From positions 501,738,594 through 501,802,593 of the forward strand of contig NC_064619.1 of NCBI RefSeq assembly GCF_023898315.1: DNA of 64,000 nucleotides, in the 5' to 3' direction. The stretch comes from Schistocerca nitens. Taxonomy: Eukaryota > Arthropoda > Insecta > Orthoptera > Acrididae. Under the pieces are notes generated by a model. It was not told where the DNA came from, made no database searches, and worked only from the letters and a program-made list of their open reading frames with translations. The first letter of the stretch is position 1. Each line of letters begins with the position of its first letter. A program made the translations under genes and the position numbers. Below, piece by piece: positions 44,401 through 56,600 of the stretch.

Positions 44401-47400
44401 ATTAGCGGGCGGCAGTCTGGATGCCGAGCCGATGTGCGGGCGGCAGTCTGGTTTCCGAGCTGATGAGTGGACGGCGGTCTGGATGCGGAGCCGATGAGTG
44501 GGCGGCAGTCTGGATGCCGAGCCGATGAGCGGAAGGCAGCCTGTATGCCGAGCCGATGAGTGGGCGGCAGTCTGGATGCCGAGCCGATGAGCGGGCGGCA
44601 GTCTGGATGCCCAGCCGATGAGCGGGCAGCAGTCTGGATGCCGAGCCAATGAGCGGGCGGCAGTCTGGATGCCGAGCCGACGAGCGGGCGGCAGTCTAGA
44701 TGCCGAGGCAACGAGCGGGCGGCAGTGTGGATGCCGAGCCGACTAGCGGGCGGCAGTCTGGATGCAGAGCCAACTAGCGGGCGGCAGTCTGGATGCCGAG
44801 CCGACTAGCGGGCGGCAGTCTGGATGCCGAGCCGATGAGCAGGCGGAAGTGTGGATGCCGAGCCGATGAGGGGGCGGCAGTCTGGATGCCGAGCCGACTG
44901 GCAGGTGGCAGTCTGGAATCCGAGCCGATGAACGGGCGGCAGTCTGGTAGCCGAGCCGATGAACGGGTGGCAGCCTGGATGCCGAGGCGACGAGCGGGCG
45001 GCAGTCGAGATGCCGAGCCGACGAGCGGGCGGCAGTGTGGATACCGAGCCGACGTGCGGGCGGCAGTCTGGATGCCGAGCCGTCTAGCGGGCGGCAGTCT
45101 GGATGCCATGCCGACGAGCGGGCGGCTGTCTGGATGCCGAGCCGACGTGCGGGCGGCAGTCTAGATGCCGAGACGATGAGCGGGCGGCAGTCTAGATACC
45201 GAGCCGACGAGCGGGCGGCAATCCGGATGCCGAGCCGCCGAGTGGGCGGCAGTGTGGATGCCGAACCGATGAGCGGGCGGCAGTCTGGATGCCGAGCCGA
45301 CTAGCGGGCGGCAGTGTGGATGCCGAGCCGATGAGCGGGCGGTAGTCTGGATGCCAAGCAGATTAGCGGGCGGCAGTCTGGATGCCGAGCCGATGAGCGG
45401 GCGGCAGTGTGGATTCCGAGCCTGTGAGCGGGCGGTAGTGTGGATGCCGAGCCGCTGAGCGGGCAGCAGTGTGGATGCCGAGCTGATGAGCGGGCGGCAG
45501 CTTGGTTTCAGAACCGATGAGTGGACGGCGGTCTGGATGCCGAGCCGATGAGTGGGCGTCAGTCTGGATGCCGAGCCGATGAGCAGGCGGCAGTCTGGAT
45601 GCCGAGCCGATGAGCGGGCGGCAGTCTGGATGCCGAGCCGATGAGTGGGCGGCAGTCTGGATGCGAGCCGATGAGTGGGCGGCAGTCTGGATGCCGAGCC
45701 GATGAGCGGGCGGCAGTGTGGATGCCGAGCCGATGATCGGTCGGCAGTCTGGATGCCGAGCCGACTACTGGGCGGCAGTGTGGATGCCGAGCCGATGAGC
45801 GGGCGGCAGTGTGGATGCCGAGCCGACTAGCGGGCGGCAGTCTGGATGCCGAGCCGATGAGCGGGCGGCAGTGTGGATGCCGAGCCGATGAGCGGGCGGC
45901 AGTGTGGATGCCGAGCCGCTGAGCGGGCGGCAGTGTGGATGCCGAGGCGATGAGCGGGCGGCAGTGTGGATGCCGAGCCGATGAGCGGGCGGCAGTGTCG
46001 ATGCCGAGCCTATGAGCGGGCGGCAGTGTCGATGCCGAGCCGATGAGCGGGCGGCAGTGTTGATGCCGAGCTGATGAGCGGGGGCAGTGTGGATGTCGAT
46101 CCGATGAGCGGGCGGCAGTCTGTATGCCGAGCCGATGAACGGGCGGCAGTCTGGGTGCCGAGCTGATGAGCGGGCGGCAGTCTGGGTGCCGAGCCGATGA
46201 GCGGGCGGCAGTCAGGGTGTCGAGCCGATGAGCGGGCGGCAGTCTGGGTGTCGAGCCGATGAGCGGGCAGCAGTCTGGATGCGGAGCCGCTGAGCGGGCG
46301 GCAGTCTGGACGCCAAACCGATGAGCGGGCGGCAGTCTGGATGTCGAGCCGATGAGCCGGCGACAGTGTCGATGCCGAGCCGATGAGCGGGCGGCAGTCT
46401 GGATGCCGAGCCGATGAGCGGGCGGCAGTCTGGATGCCGAGCCAATGAGCGGGCGGCAGTCTGGATGCCGAGCCGACTAGCGGGCGGCAGTGTGGATGCC
46501 GAGTCGATGAGCGGGCGGCAGTCTGGATTCCGAGCTGACTAGCGGGCGGCAGTCTGGATGCCGAGCAGATGAGCGGGCGGCATTGTGGATGCCGAGCCGT
46601 TGAGCGGGTTGCAGTGTGGATGCCGAGGCGATGAGCAGGTGGCGGTGTGGATGCCGAGCCGATGAGAGGACGGCGGTCTGGATGCCAAGCCGATGAGCGG
46701 GTAGCAATCTGGATACCGAGCTGATGAGTGGGCGGCAGTCTGGATGCCGAGCCGACTAGCGGGCGGCAGTCTGGATGCCGAACCGATGAGTGGGCGGCAG
46801 TCTGGATGCCGAGCCGATGAGCGGGCGGCAGTCTGGATGCCGAGCCGATGAGCGGGCGGCAGTCTGGATGCCGAGCCGATGAGCGGGCGGCAGTCTGGTT
46901 TCCGAGCTGATGAGTGGACGGCGGTCTGGATGCCGAGCCGATGAGTGGGCGGCAGTCTGGATGCCGAGCCGATGAGCGGGCGGCAGTCTGGATGCCGAGC
47001 CGATGAGCGGGCGGCAGTCTGGATGCCGAGCCGATGAGCGGGCGGCAGTCTGGATGCCGAGCCGATGAGCGGGCGGCAGCCTGGATGCCAAGCCGATGAG
47101 CGGCCGGCAGTCTGGATGCGAGCCGATGAGTGGGCGGCAGTCTGGATGCCGAGCCGATGAGCGGGCAGCAGTCTGGATGCCCAGCCGATGAGCGGGCAGC
47201 AGTCTGGATGCCAAGCCGATGAGCGGGCGGCAGTCTGGAAGCGGAGCCGACGAGCGGGCGGCAGTCTAGATGCCGAGCCAACGAGCGGGCGGAAGTGTGG
47301 ATGCCGAGCCGACGAGCGGGCATCAGTCTGGATGCAGAGCCGACTAGCGGCGGCAGTCTGGATGCCGAGCCGACTAGCGGGCGGCAGTCTGGATGCCGAG

Positions 47401-50400
47401 CCGATGAGCAGGCGGAAGTGTGGATGCCAAGCAGATTAGCGGGCGGCAGTCTGGATGCCGAGCCGATGAGCGGGCGGCAGTCTGGATGCCGAGCCGATGA
47501 GCAGGCGGAAGTGTGGATGCCGAGCAGATTAGCGGGCGGCAGTCTGGATGCCGAGCCGATGAGCGGGCGGCAGTCTGGATGCCGAGCCGATGAGCGGGCG
47601 GCGGTCTGGATGCCGAGCCGATGAGTGGGCGGCAGTCTGGACGCCGAGCCGATGAGCGGGCGGCAGTCTGGATGCCGAGCCGATGAGTGGGCGGCAGTCT
47701 GGATGCCGAGCCGATGAGCGGGCGGCAGTCTGGAAGCCCAGCCGATGAGCGGGCAGCAGTCTGGATGCCGAGCCGATGAGTGGGCGGCAGTCTGGATGCC
47801 GAGCCGACAAGCGGGCGGCAGTCTAGATGCCGAGCCAACGAGCGGGCGGCAGTGTGGATGCCGAGCCGACTAGCGGGCGGCAGTCTGGATGCAGAGCCGA
47901 CTAGCGGGCGGCAGTCTGGATGCCGAGCCGATGAGCAGGCGGAAGTGTGGATGCCGAGCCGATGAGGGGGCGGCAGTCTGGATGCCGAGCCGACTAGCAG
48001 GTCTCAGTCTGGAATCCGAGCCGATGAACGGGCGGCAGTCTGGTAGCCGAGCCGATGAACGGGTGGCAGCCTGGATGCCGAGGCGACGAGCGGGCGGCAG
48101 TCGAGATGCCGAGCCGACGAGCGGGCGGCAGTGTGGATGCCGAGCCAACGTGCGGGCGGCAGTTTGGATGCCGAGCCGACTAGCGGGCGGCAGTCTGGAT
48201 GCCATGCCGTCGAGCGGGCGGCTGTCTGGATGCCGAGCCGACGTGCGGGCGGCAGTCTAGATGCCGAGACGATGAGCGGGCGGCAGTCTAGATACCGAGC
48301 CGACGAGCGGGCGGCAATCCGGATGCCGAGCCGCCGAGTGGGCGGCAGTGTGGATGCCGAACCGATGAGCAGGCGGCAGTCTGGATGCCGAGCCGACTAG
48401 CGGGCGGCAGTGTGGATGCCGAGCCGATGAGCGGGTGGTAGTCTGGATGCCAAGCAGATTAGCGGGCGGCAGTCTGGATGCCGAGCCGATGAGCGGGCGG
48501 CAGTGTGGATTCCGAGCCGGTGAGCGGGCGGTAGTGTGGATGCCGAGCCGCTGAGCGGGCAGCAGTGTGGATGCCGAGCTGATGAGCGGGCGGCAGTGTC
48601 GATGCCGAGCCGAAGAGTGGGCTGCAGTGTCGATGCCGAGCCGATCAGCGGGCGGCAGTGTGGATGCCGATCCGATGAGCGGGCGGCAGTCTGGATGCCG
48701 AGCCGATGAGCGGGCGGCAGTGTGGATGCCGCGTCGATGAGTGGGCGGCAGTCTGGAAGCCGAGCCGACTAGCGGGCGGCAGTCTGGATGCCGAGCCGAT
48801 GAGCGGGCAGCAGTGTGGATGCCGAGCCATTGAGCAGGCAATAGTGTGGATGCTGATCCGATGAGCGGGCGGCAATGTGGATGCCGAGCCGATGAGAGAA
48901 CGGCGGTCTGGATGCCGAGCCGATGAGCGGGCGGCAGTGTGGATGCCGAGCTGATGAGAGGACGGCGGTCTGGATGCCGAGCCGATGAGCGGGCGGCAGG
49001 CTGGATGCCGAGCCGACTAGCGTGCGCCAGTCTGGATGCAGAGCCGATGAGTGGATGGCAGTCTGGATGCTGAGCCGACTTGCGGGCTGCAGTCTGGATG
49101 CCGAGCCGATGAGCGGGCATTAGTCTGGATGCCGAGCCGATGAGCGGGCGGCAGTGTCGATGCCAAGCCGATGAGTGGGCTGCAGTGTGGATGCTGAGCC
49201 GATGAGCGGGCGGCAGTGTGGATGCCGATCTGATGAGCGGGCGGCGGTCTGGATGCCGAGCCGATGAACGGGCGGCAGTCTGGATTCCGAGCCGATGAGC
49301 GGGCGGCAGTCTGGATGCCGAGCCGATGAGCGGGCGGCAGTCTGGGTGCCGAGGCAATGAGTGGGCGGCAGTCTGGATGCCGAACCGATTAGCGGGCGGC
49401 AGACTGGATGCCGAGCCTTTGAGCCAGCGACAGTGTCGATGCCGAGCCGATGAGCGGGCTGCAGTCTGGATGCCGAGCCGATGAGCGGGCGGCAGTCTGG
49501 GTGCCGAGCCGATGAGCGGGCGGCAGTCTGTGTGCCGAGCCGATGAGCGGGCGGCAGTCTGGGTGCCGAGCCGATGAGCGGGCGGCAGTCTGGATGCCGA
49601 ACCGATGAGCGGGTGGCAGTCTGGATGCCGAGCCGATGAGCGGGCGGCAGTCTGGATGCCGAGCCGATGAGCGGGCGGCAGTCTGGATGCCGAGCCGATG
49701 AGCGGGCGGCAGTCTCGATGCCGAGCCGACTAGGGGGCAGCAGTGTGGATGCCGAGTCGATGAGCGGGTGGCAGTCTGTATGCCGAGCCGACTAGCGGGC
49801 GGCAATCTGGATGCCGAGCCGATGAGCGGGCGGCAGTCTGGATGCCGAGCCGTTGAGCGGGCGGCAGTGTGGATGCAGAGCCGATGAGCAGGCGGCAGTG
49901 TCGATGCCGAGCCGATGAGTGGGCGGCAGTGTCGATGCCGAGCCGATGAGTGGGCTGCAGTGTGGATGCCGAGCCATGAGCGGACGGCGGTCTGGATGCC
50001 GAGCCGATGAGAGGACGGCGGTCTTGATGCTGAGCCGATGAGCGGGCAGCAGTCTGGATGCCGAGCCGATGAGCGTGCGGCAGTGTGGATGCCGAGCCGA
50101 TGAGTGGTTGTCAGTCTGGATGCCGAGCCGACTAGCGGGCGGCAGTCTGGATGCCGAGACGATGAGCGGGTGGCAGTGTGGATGCCGAGCCGATGAGCGG
50201 GCGGCAGTGTGGATTCCGAGCCGATTAGCGGGCGGCAGTCTGGATGCCAAACCGATGAGTGGCGGCAGTCTGGATGCCGAGCCGATGAGCGGGCAGCAGT
50301 CTGGATGCCGATCCGACTAGCGGGCGGCAGTCTGGATGCCGAGCTGATGAGCGGGCAGCAATCTGGATGCCGAGCTGATGAGTGCGCGGCAGTCTGGATG

Positions 50401-50699
50401 CCGAGCCGACTAGCGGGCTGCAATTTGGATGCCGAGCCGATGAGCGGGCAGCATTCTGGATGCCGAACCGATGAGCGGGCGGCAGTCTGGATGCCGAGCC
50501 GATGAGTGGGCGGCAGTCTGGATGCCGAGCCGATGAGTGGGCGGCAGTCTGGATGCCGAGCCGACTAGCTGGCGGCAGTCTGGATGCCGAGCCGATGAGC
50601 GGGCGGCAGTCTGGATGCCGAGCCGATGAGCGGGCGGCAGTGTAGATGCCGAGCCGACAAGCGGGCGGCAGTGAGGATACCGAGCCGACTAGCGGGCGG
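38492..50699 (+). repeat. Large array block A' (second copy of the tandem segmental duplication)
   Basis: Follows block A directly with the same variant order. The offset to block A moves through 12,984, 13,263, 12,828, 11,991, 12,022, 12,208 and 12,207 bp. The steps are +9 units, loss of the 435-bp insertion, -27, +1 and +6 units, and one single-base deletion near 50259. The shared series ends at about 50699, after GAGGATACCGAGCCGACTAG. Confidence 0.87.
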
Positions 50700-53600
50700 C
50701 AATCTGGATGCCGAGCCGATGAGCGGGCGGCAGTCTGGATGCCGAGCCGTTGAGCGGGCGGCAGTGTGGATGCAGAGCCGATGAGCAGGCGGCAGTGTGG
50801 ATGCCGAGCCGATGAGCGGGCGGCAGTCTGGATGCCGAGCCGTTGAGCGGGCGGCAGTCTGGATGCCGAGACGATGAGCGGGCGGCAGTGTGGATGCCGA
50901 GCCGATGAGCGGGCGGCAGTCTGCATGCCGAGCCGATGAGCGGGCAGCATTCTGGATGCCGAACCGATGAGCGGGCGGCAGTCTGGATGCCGAGCCGATG
51001 AGTGGGCGGCAGTCTGGATGCCGAGCCGATGAGTGGGCGGCAGTCTGGATGCCGAGCCGACTAGCTGGCAGCAGTCTTGATGCCGAGCCGATGAGCGGGC
51101 GGCAGTCTGGATGCCGAGCCGACGAGCGGGCTGCAGTGTAGATGCCGAGCCGACAAGCGGGCGGCAGTGAGGATACCGAGCCGACTAGCGGGCGGCAATC
51201 TGGATGCCGAGCCGATGAGCGGGCGGCAGTCTGGATGCCGAGCCGTTGAGCGGGCGGCAGTGTGGATGCAGAGCCGATGAGCAGGCGGCAGTGTCGATGC
51301 CGAGCCGATGAGTGGGCGGCAGTGTCGATGCCGAGCCGATGAGTGGGCTGCAGTGTGGATGCCGAGCCATGAGCGGACGGCGGTCTGGATGCCGAGCCGA
51401 TGAGAGGACGGCGGTCTTGATGCTGAGCCGATGAGCGGGCGGCAGTCTGGATGCCGAGCCGATGAGCGTGCGGCAGTGTGGATGCCGAGCCGATGAGTGG
51501 TTGTCAGTCTGGATGCCGAGCCGACTAGCGGGCGGCAGTCTGGATGCCGAGCCGATGAGCGGGCAGCAGTTTGGATGCCGATCCGACTAGCGGGCGGCAG
51601 TCTGGATGCCGAGCTGATGAGCGGGCAGCAATCTGGATGCCGAGCTGATGAGTGCGCGGCAGTCTGGATGCCGAGCCGACTAGCGGGCTGCAATTTGGAT
51701 GCCGAGCCGATGAGCGGGCAGCATTCTGGATGCCGAGCCGATGAGCGGGCGGCAGTCTGGATGCCGAGCCGATGAGTGGGCGGCAGTCTGGATGCCGAGC
51801 CGACTAGCTGGCAGCAGTCTTGATGCCGAGCCGATGAGCGGGCGGCAGTCTGGATGCCGAGCCGATGAGCGGGCGGCAGTCTGGATGCCGAGCCGACGAG
51901 CGGGCTGCAGTGTAGATGCCGAGCCGACAAGCGGGCGGCAGTGAGGATACCGAGCTGACGAGCGGGCGGCAGTCTGGTTGCCGAGCCGACTAGCGGGCGG
52001 CAGTCTGGATGGCGAGCCGATGAGCGGGCGGCAGTGTGGATTCCGAGCCGATGAGCGGGCGGCAGTGTGGATGCGAGCCGATGAGCGGGCGGCAGTCTGG
52101 ATGCCGAGCCGATGAGCGGGCGGCAGTCTGGATGCCCAGCCGATGAGCGGGCAGCAGTCTGGATGCCAAGCCGATGAGCGGGCGGCAGTCTGGATGCCGA
52201 GCCGACGAGCGGGCGGCAGTCTAGATGCCGAGCCAACGAGCGGGCGGCAGTGTGGATGCCGAGCCGATGAGCGGGCGGCAGTCTGGATGCAGAGCCGACT
52301 AGCGGGCGGCAGTCTGGATGCCGAGCCGACTAGTGGGCGGCAGTCTGGATGCCGAGCCGATGAGCAGGCGGAAGTGTGGATGCCGAGCCGATGAGGGGGC
52401 GGCAGTCTGGATGCCGAGCCGACTAGCAGGTGGCAGTCTGGAATCAGAGCCGATGAACGGGCGGCAGTCTGGTAGCCGAGCCGATGAACGGGTGGCAGCC
52501 TGGATGCCGAGGCGACGAGCGGGCGGCAGTCGAGATGCCGAGCCGACGAGCGGGCGGCAGTGTGGATGCCGAGCCGACGTGCGGGCGGCAGTCTGGATGC
52601 CGAGCCGACTAGCGGGCGGCAGTCTGGATGTCATGCCGACGAGCGGGCGGCTGTCTGGATGCCGAGCCGACGTGCGGGCGGCAGTCTAGATGCCGAGACG
52701 ATGAGCGGGCGGCAGTCTAGATACCGAGCCGACGAGCGGGCGGCAATCCGGATGCCGAGCCGCCGAGTGGGCGGCAGTGTGGATGCCGAACCGATGAGCG
52801 GGCGGCAGTCTGGATGCCGAACCGATGAGCGGGCGGCAGTCTGGATGCCGAGCCGACTAGCGGGCGGCAGTGTGGATGCTGAGCCGATGAGCGGGCGGCA
52901 GTCTGGATGCCAAGCAGATTAGCGGGCGGCAGTCTGGATGCCGAGCCGATGAGCGGGCGGCAGTGTGGATTCCGAGCCGGTGAGCGGGCGGCAGTGTGGA
53001 TGCCGAGCCGCTGAGCGGGCAGCAGTGTGGATGCCGAGCTGATGAGCGGGCGGCAGTGTCGATGCCGAGCCGAAGAGTGGGCTGCAGTGTCGATGCCGAG
53101 CCGATCAGCGGGCGGCAGTGTGGATGCCGATCCGATGAGCAGGCGGCATCTGGAAGCCGAGCCGACTAGCGGGCGGCAGTCTGGATGCCGAGCCGATGAG
53201 CGGGCAGCAGTGTGGATGCCGAGCCATTGAGCAGGCAGCAGTGTGGATGCTGATCCGATGAGCGGGCGGCAATGTGGATGCCGAGCTGATGAGAGGACGG
53301 CGGTCTGGATGCCGAGCCGATGAGCGGGCGGCAGTGTGGATGCCGAGCCGATGAGAGGACGGCGGTCTGGATGCCGAGCCGATGAGCGGGCGGCAGGCTG
53401 GATGCCGAGCCGACTAGCGTGCGGTAGTCTGGATGCAGAGCCGATGAGTGGATGGCAGTCTGGATGCCGAGCCGACTAGCGGGCTGCAGTCTGGATGCCG
53501 AGCCGATGAGCGGGCATTAGTCTGGATGCCGAGCCGATGAGCGGGCGGCAGTGTCGATGCCAAGCCGATGAGGGGGCTGCAGTGTGGATGCCGAGCCGAT

Positions 53601-56600
53601 GAGCGGGCGGCAGTGTGGATGCCGATCGGATGAGCGGGCGGCGGTCTGGATGCCGAGCCGATGAACGGGCGGCAGTCTGGATTCCGAGCCGATGAGCGGG
53701 CGGCAGTCTGGATGCCGAGCTGATGAGCGGGCGGCAGTCTGGGTGCCGAGGCGATGAGTGGGCGGCAGTCTGGGTGCCGAGTCGATGAGCGGGCGGCAGT
53801 CTGGGTGCCGAACCGATTAGCGGGCGGCAGGCTGGATGCCGAGCCATTGAGCCAGCGACAGTGTCGATGCCGAGTCGATGAGCGGGCTGCAGTCTGGATG
53901 CTGAGCCGATGAGCGGGAGGCAGTCTGGGTGCCGAGCCGATGAGCGGGCGGCAGTCTGGGTGCCGCGCCGATGAGCGGGCGGCAGTCTGGGTGCCGAGCC
54001 GATGAGCGGGCGGCAGTCTGGGTGCCGAGCCGATGAGCGGGCGGCAGTCTGGGTGCCGAGCCGATGAGCGGGCGGCAGTCTGGATGCCGAGCCGATGAGC
54101 GGGCGGCAGTCTGGATGCCGAGCCGATGAGCGGGCGGCAGTGTGGATGCCGATCGGATGAGCGGGCGGCGGTCTGGATGCCGAGCCGATGAACGGGCATC
54201 AGTCTGGATTCCGAGCCGATGAGCGGGCGGCAGTCTGGATGCCGAGCCGATGAGCGGGCGGCAGTCTGGATGCCGAGCCGATGAGCGGGCGGCAGTCTGG
54301 GTGCCGAGCCGATGAGCGGGCGGCAGTCTGGGTGCCGAGCCGATGAGCGGGCGGCAGTCTGGATGCCGAGCCGATGAGCGGGCGGCAGTCTGGATGCCGA
54401 GCCGATGAGTGGGCTGCAGTGTGGATGCCGAGCCGATGAGCGGGCGGCAGTGTGGATGCCGATCGGATGAGCGGGCGGCGGTCTGGATGCCGAGCCGATG
54501 AACGGGCGGCAGTCTGGATTCCGAGCCGATGAGCGGGCGGCAGTCTGGATGCCGAGCCGATGAGCGGGCGGCAGTCTGGGTGCCGAGGCGATGAGTGGGC
54601 GGCAGTCTGGGTGCCGAGTCGATGAGCGGGCGGCAGTCTGGGTGCCGAACCGATTAGCGGGCGGCAGGCTGGATGCCGAGCCATTGAGCCAGCGACAGTG
54701 TCGATGCCGAGTCGATGAGCGGGCTGCAGTCTGGGTGCTGAACCGATGAGCGGGAGGCAGTCTGGGTGCCGAGCCGATGAGCGGGCGGCAGTCTGGGTGC
54801 CGAGCCGATGAGCGGGCGGCAGTCTGGGTGCCGAGCCGATGAGCGGGCGGCAGTCTGGGTGCCGAGCCGATGAGCGGGCGGCAGTCTGGGTGCCGAGCCG
54901 ATGAGCGGGCGGCAGTCTGGATGCCGAGCCGATGAGCGGGCGGCAGTCTGGATGCCGAGCCGATGAGCGGGCGGCAGTCTGGATGCCGAGCCGATGAGCG
55001 GGCGGCAGTCTCAATGCCGAGCCGACTAGCGGGCAGCAGTGTGGATGCCGAGTCGATGAGCGGGTGGCAGTCTGTATGCCGAGACGACTAGCGGGCGGCA
55101 GTCTGGATGCCGAGCCGATGAGCGGGCGGCAGTGTGGATGCAGAGCCGATGAGCAGGCGGCAGTGTCGATGCCGAGCCGATGAGTGGGCGGCAGTGTCGA
55201 TGCCGAGCCGATGAGTGGGCTGCAGTGTGGATGCCGAGCCATGAGCGGACGGCGGTCTGGATGCCGAGCCGATGAGAGGACGGCTGTCTTGATGCTGAGC
55301 CAATGAGGAGGCGGCAGTCTGGATGCCGAGGCGATGAGCGTGCGGCAGTGTGGATGCCGAGCCGATGAGTGGTTGTCAGTCTGGATGCCGAGCCGACTAG
55401 CGGGCGGCAGTCTGGATGCCGAGACGATGAGCGGGCGGCAGTGTGGATGCAGAGCCGATGAGCGGGCGGCAGTGTGGATGCCGAGCCGATGAGCGGGCGG
55501 CAGTCTGGATGCCGAACCGATGAGTGGGCGGCAGTCTGGATGCCGAGCCGATGAGCGGGCAGCAGTCTGGATGCCGATCCGACTAGCGGGCGGCAGTCTG
55601 GATGCCGATCCGACTAGCGGGCGGCAGTCTGGATGCCGAGCTGATGAGCGGGCAGCAATCTGGATGCCGAGCTGATGAGTGCGCGGCAGTCTGGATGCCG
55701 AGCCGACTAGCAGGCTGCAGTCTGGATGCCGAGCCGATGAGCGGGCGGCAGTGTGGATGCCGATCGGATGAGCGGGCGGCGGTCTGGATGCCGAGCCGAT
55801 GAACGGGCGGCAGTCTGGATTCCGAGCCGATGAGCGGGCGGCAGTCTGGATGCCGAGCCGATGAGCGGGCGGCAGTCTGGATGCCGAGCCGATGAGCGGG
55901 CGGCAGTCTGGGTGCCGAGCCGATGAGCGGGCGGCAGTCTGGGTGCCGAGCCGATGAGCGGGCGGCAGTCTGGATGCCGAGCCGATGAGCGGGCGGCAGT
56001 CTGGATGCCGAGCCGATGAGTGGGCTGCAGTGTGGATGCCGAGCCGATGAGCGGGCGGCAGTGTGGATGCCGATCGGATGAGCGGGCGGCGGTCTGGATG
56101 CCGAGCCGATGAACGGGCGGCAGTCTGGATTCCGAGCCGATGAGCGGGCGGCAGTCTGGATGCCGAGCCGATGAGCGGGCGGCAGTCTGGGTGCCGAGGC
56201 GATGAGTGGGCGGCAGTCTGGGTGCCGAGTCGATGAGCGGGCGGCAGTCTGGGTGCCGAACCGATTAGCGGGCGGCAGGCTGGATGCCGAGCCATTGAGC
56301 CAGCGACAGTGTCGATGCCGAGTCGATGAGCGGGCTGCAGTCTGGATGCTGAACCGATGAGCGGGAGGCAGTCTGGGTGCCGAGCCGATGAGCGGGCGGC
56401 AGTCTGGGTGCCGAGCCGATGAGCGGGCGGCAGTCTGGGTGCCGAGCCGATGAGCGGGCGGCAGTCTGGGTGCCGAGCCGATGAGCGGGCGGCAGTCTGG
56501 GTGCCGAGCCGATGAGCGGGCGGCAGTCTGGGTGCCGAGCCGATGAGCGGGCGGCAGTCTGGATGCCGAGCCGATGAGCGGGCGGCAGTCTGGATGCCGA

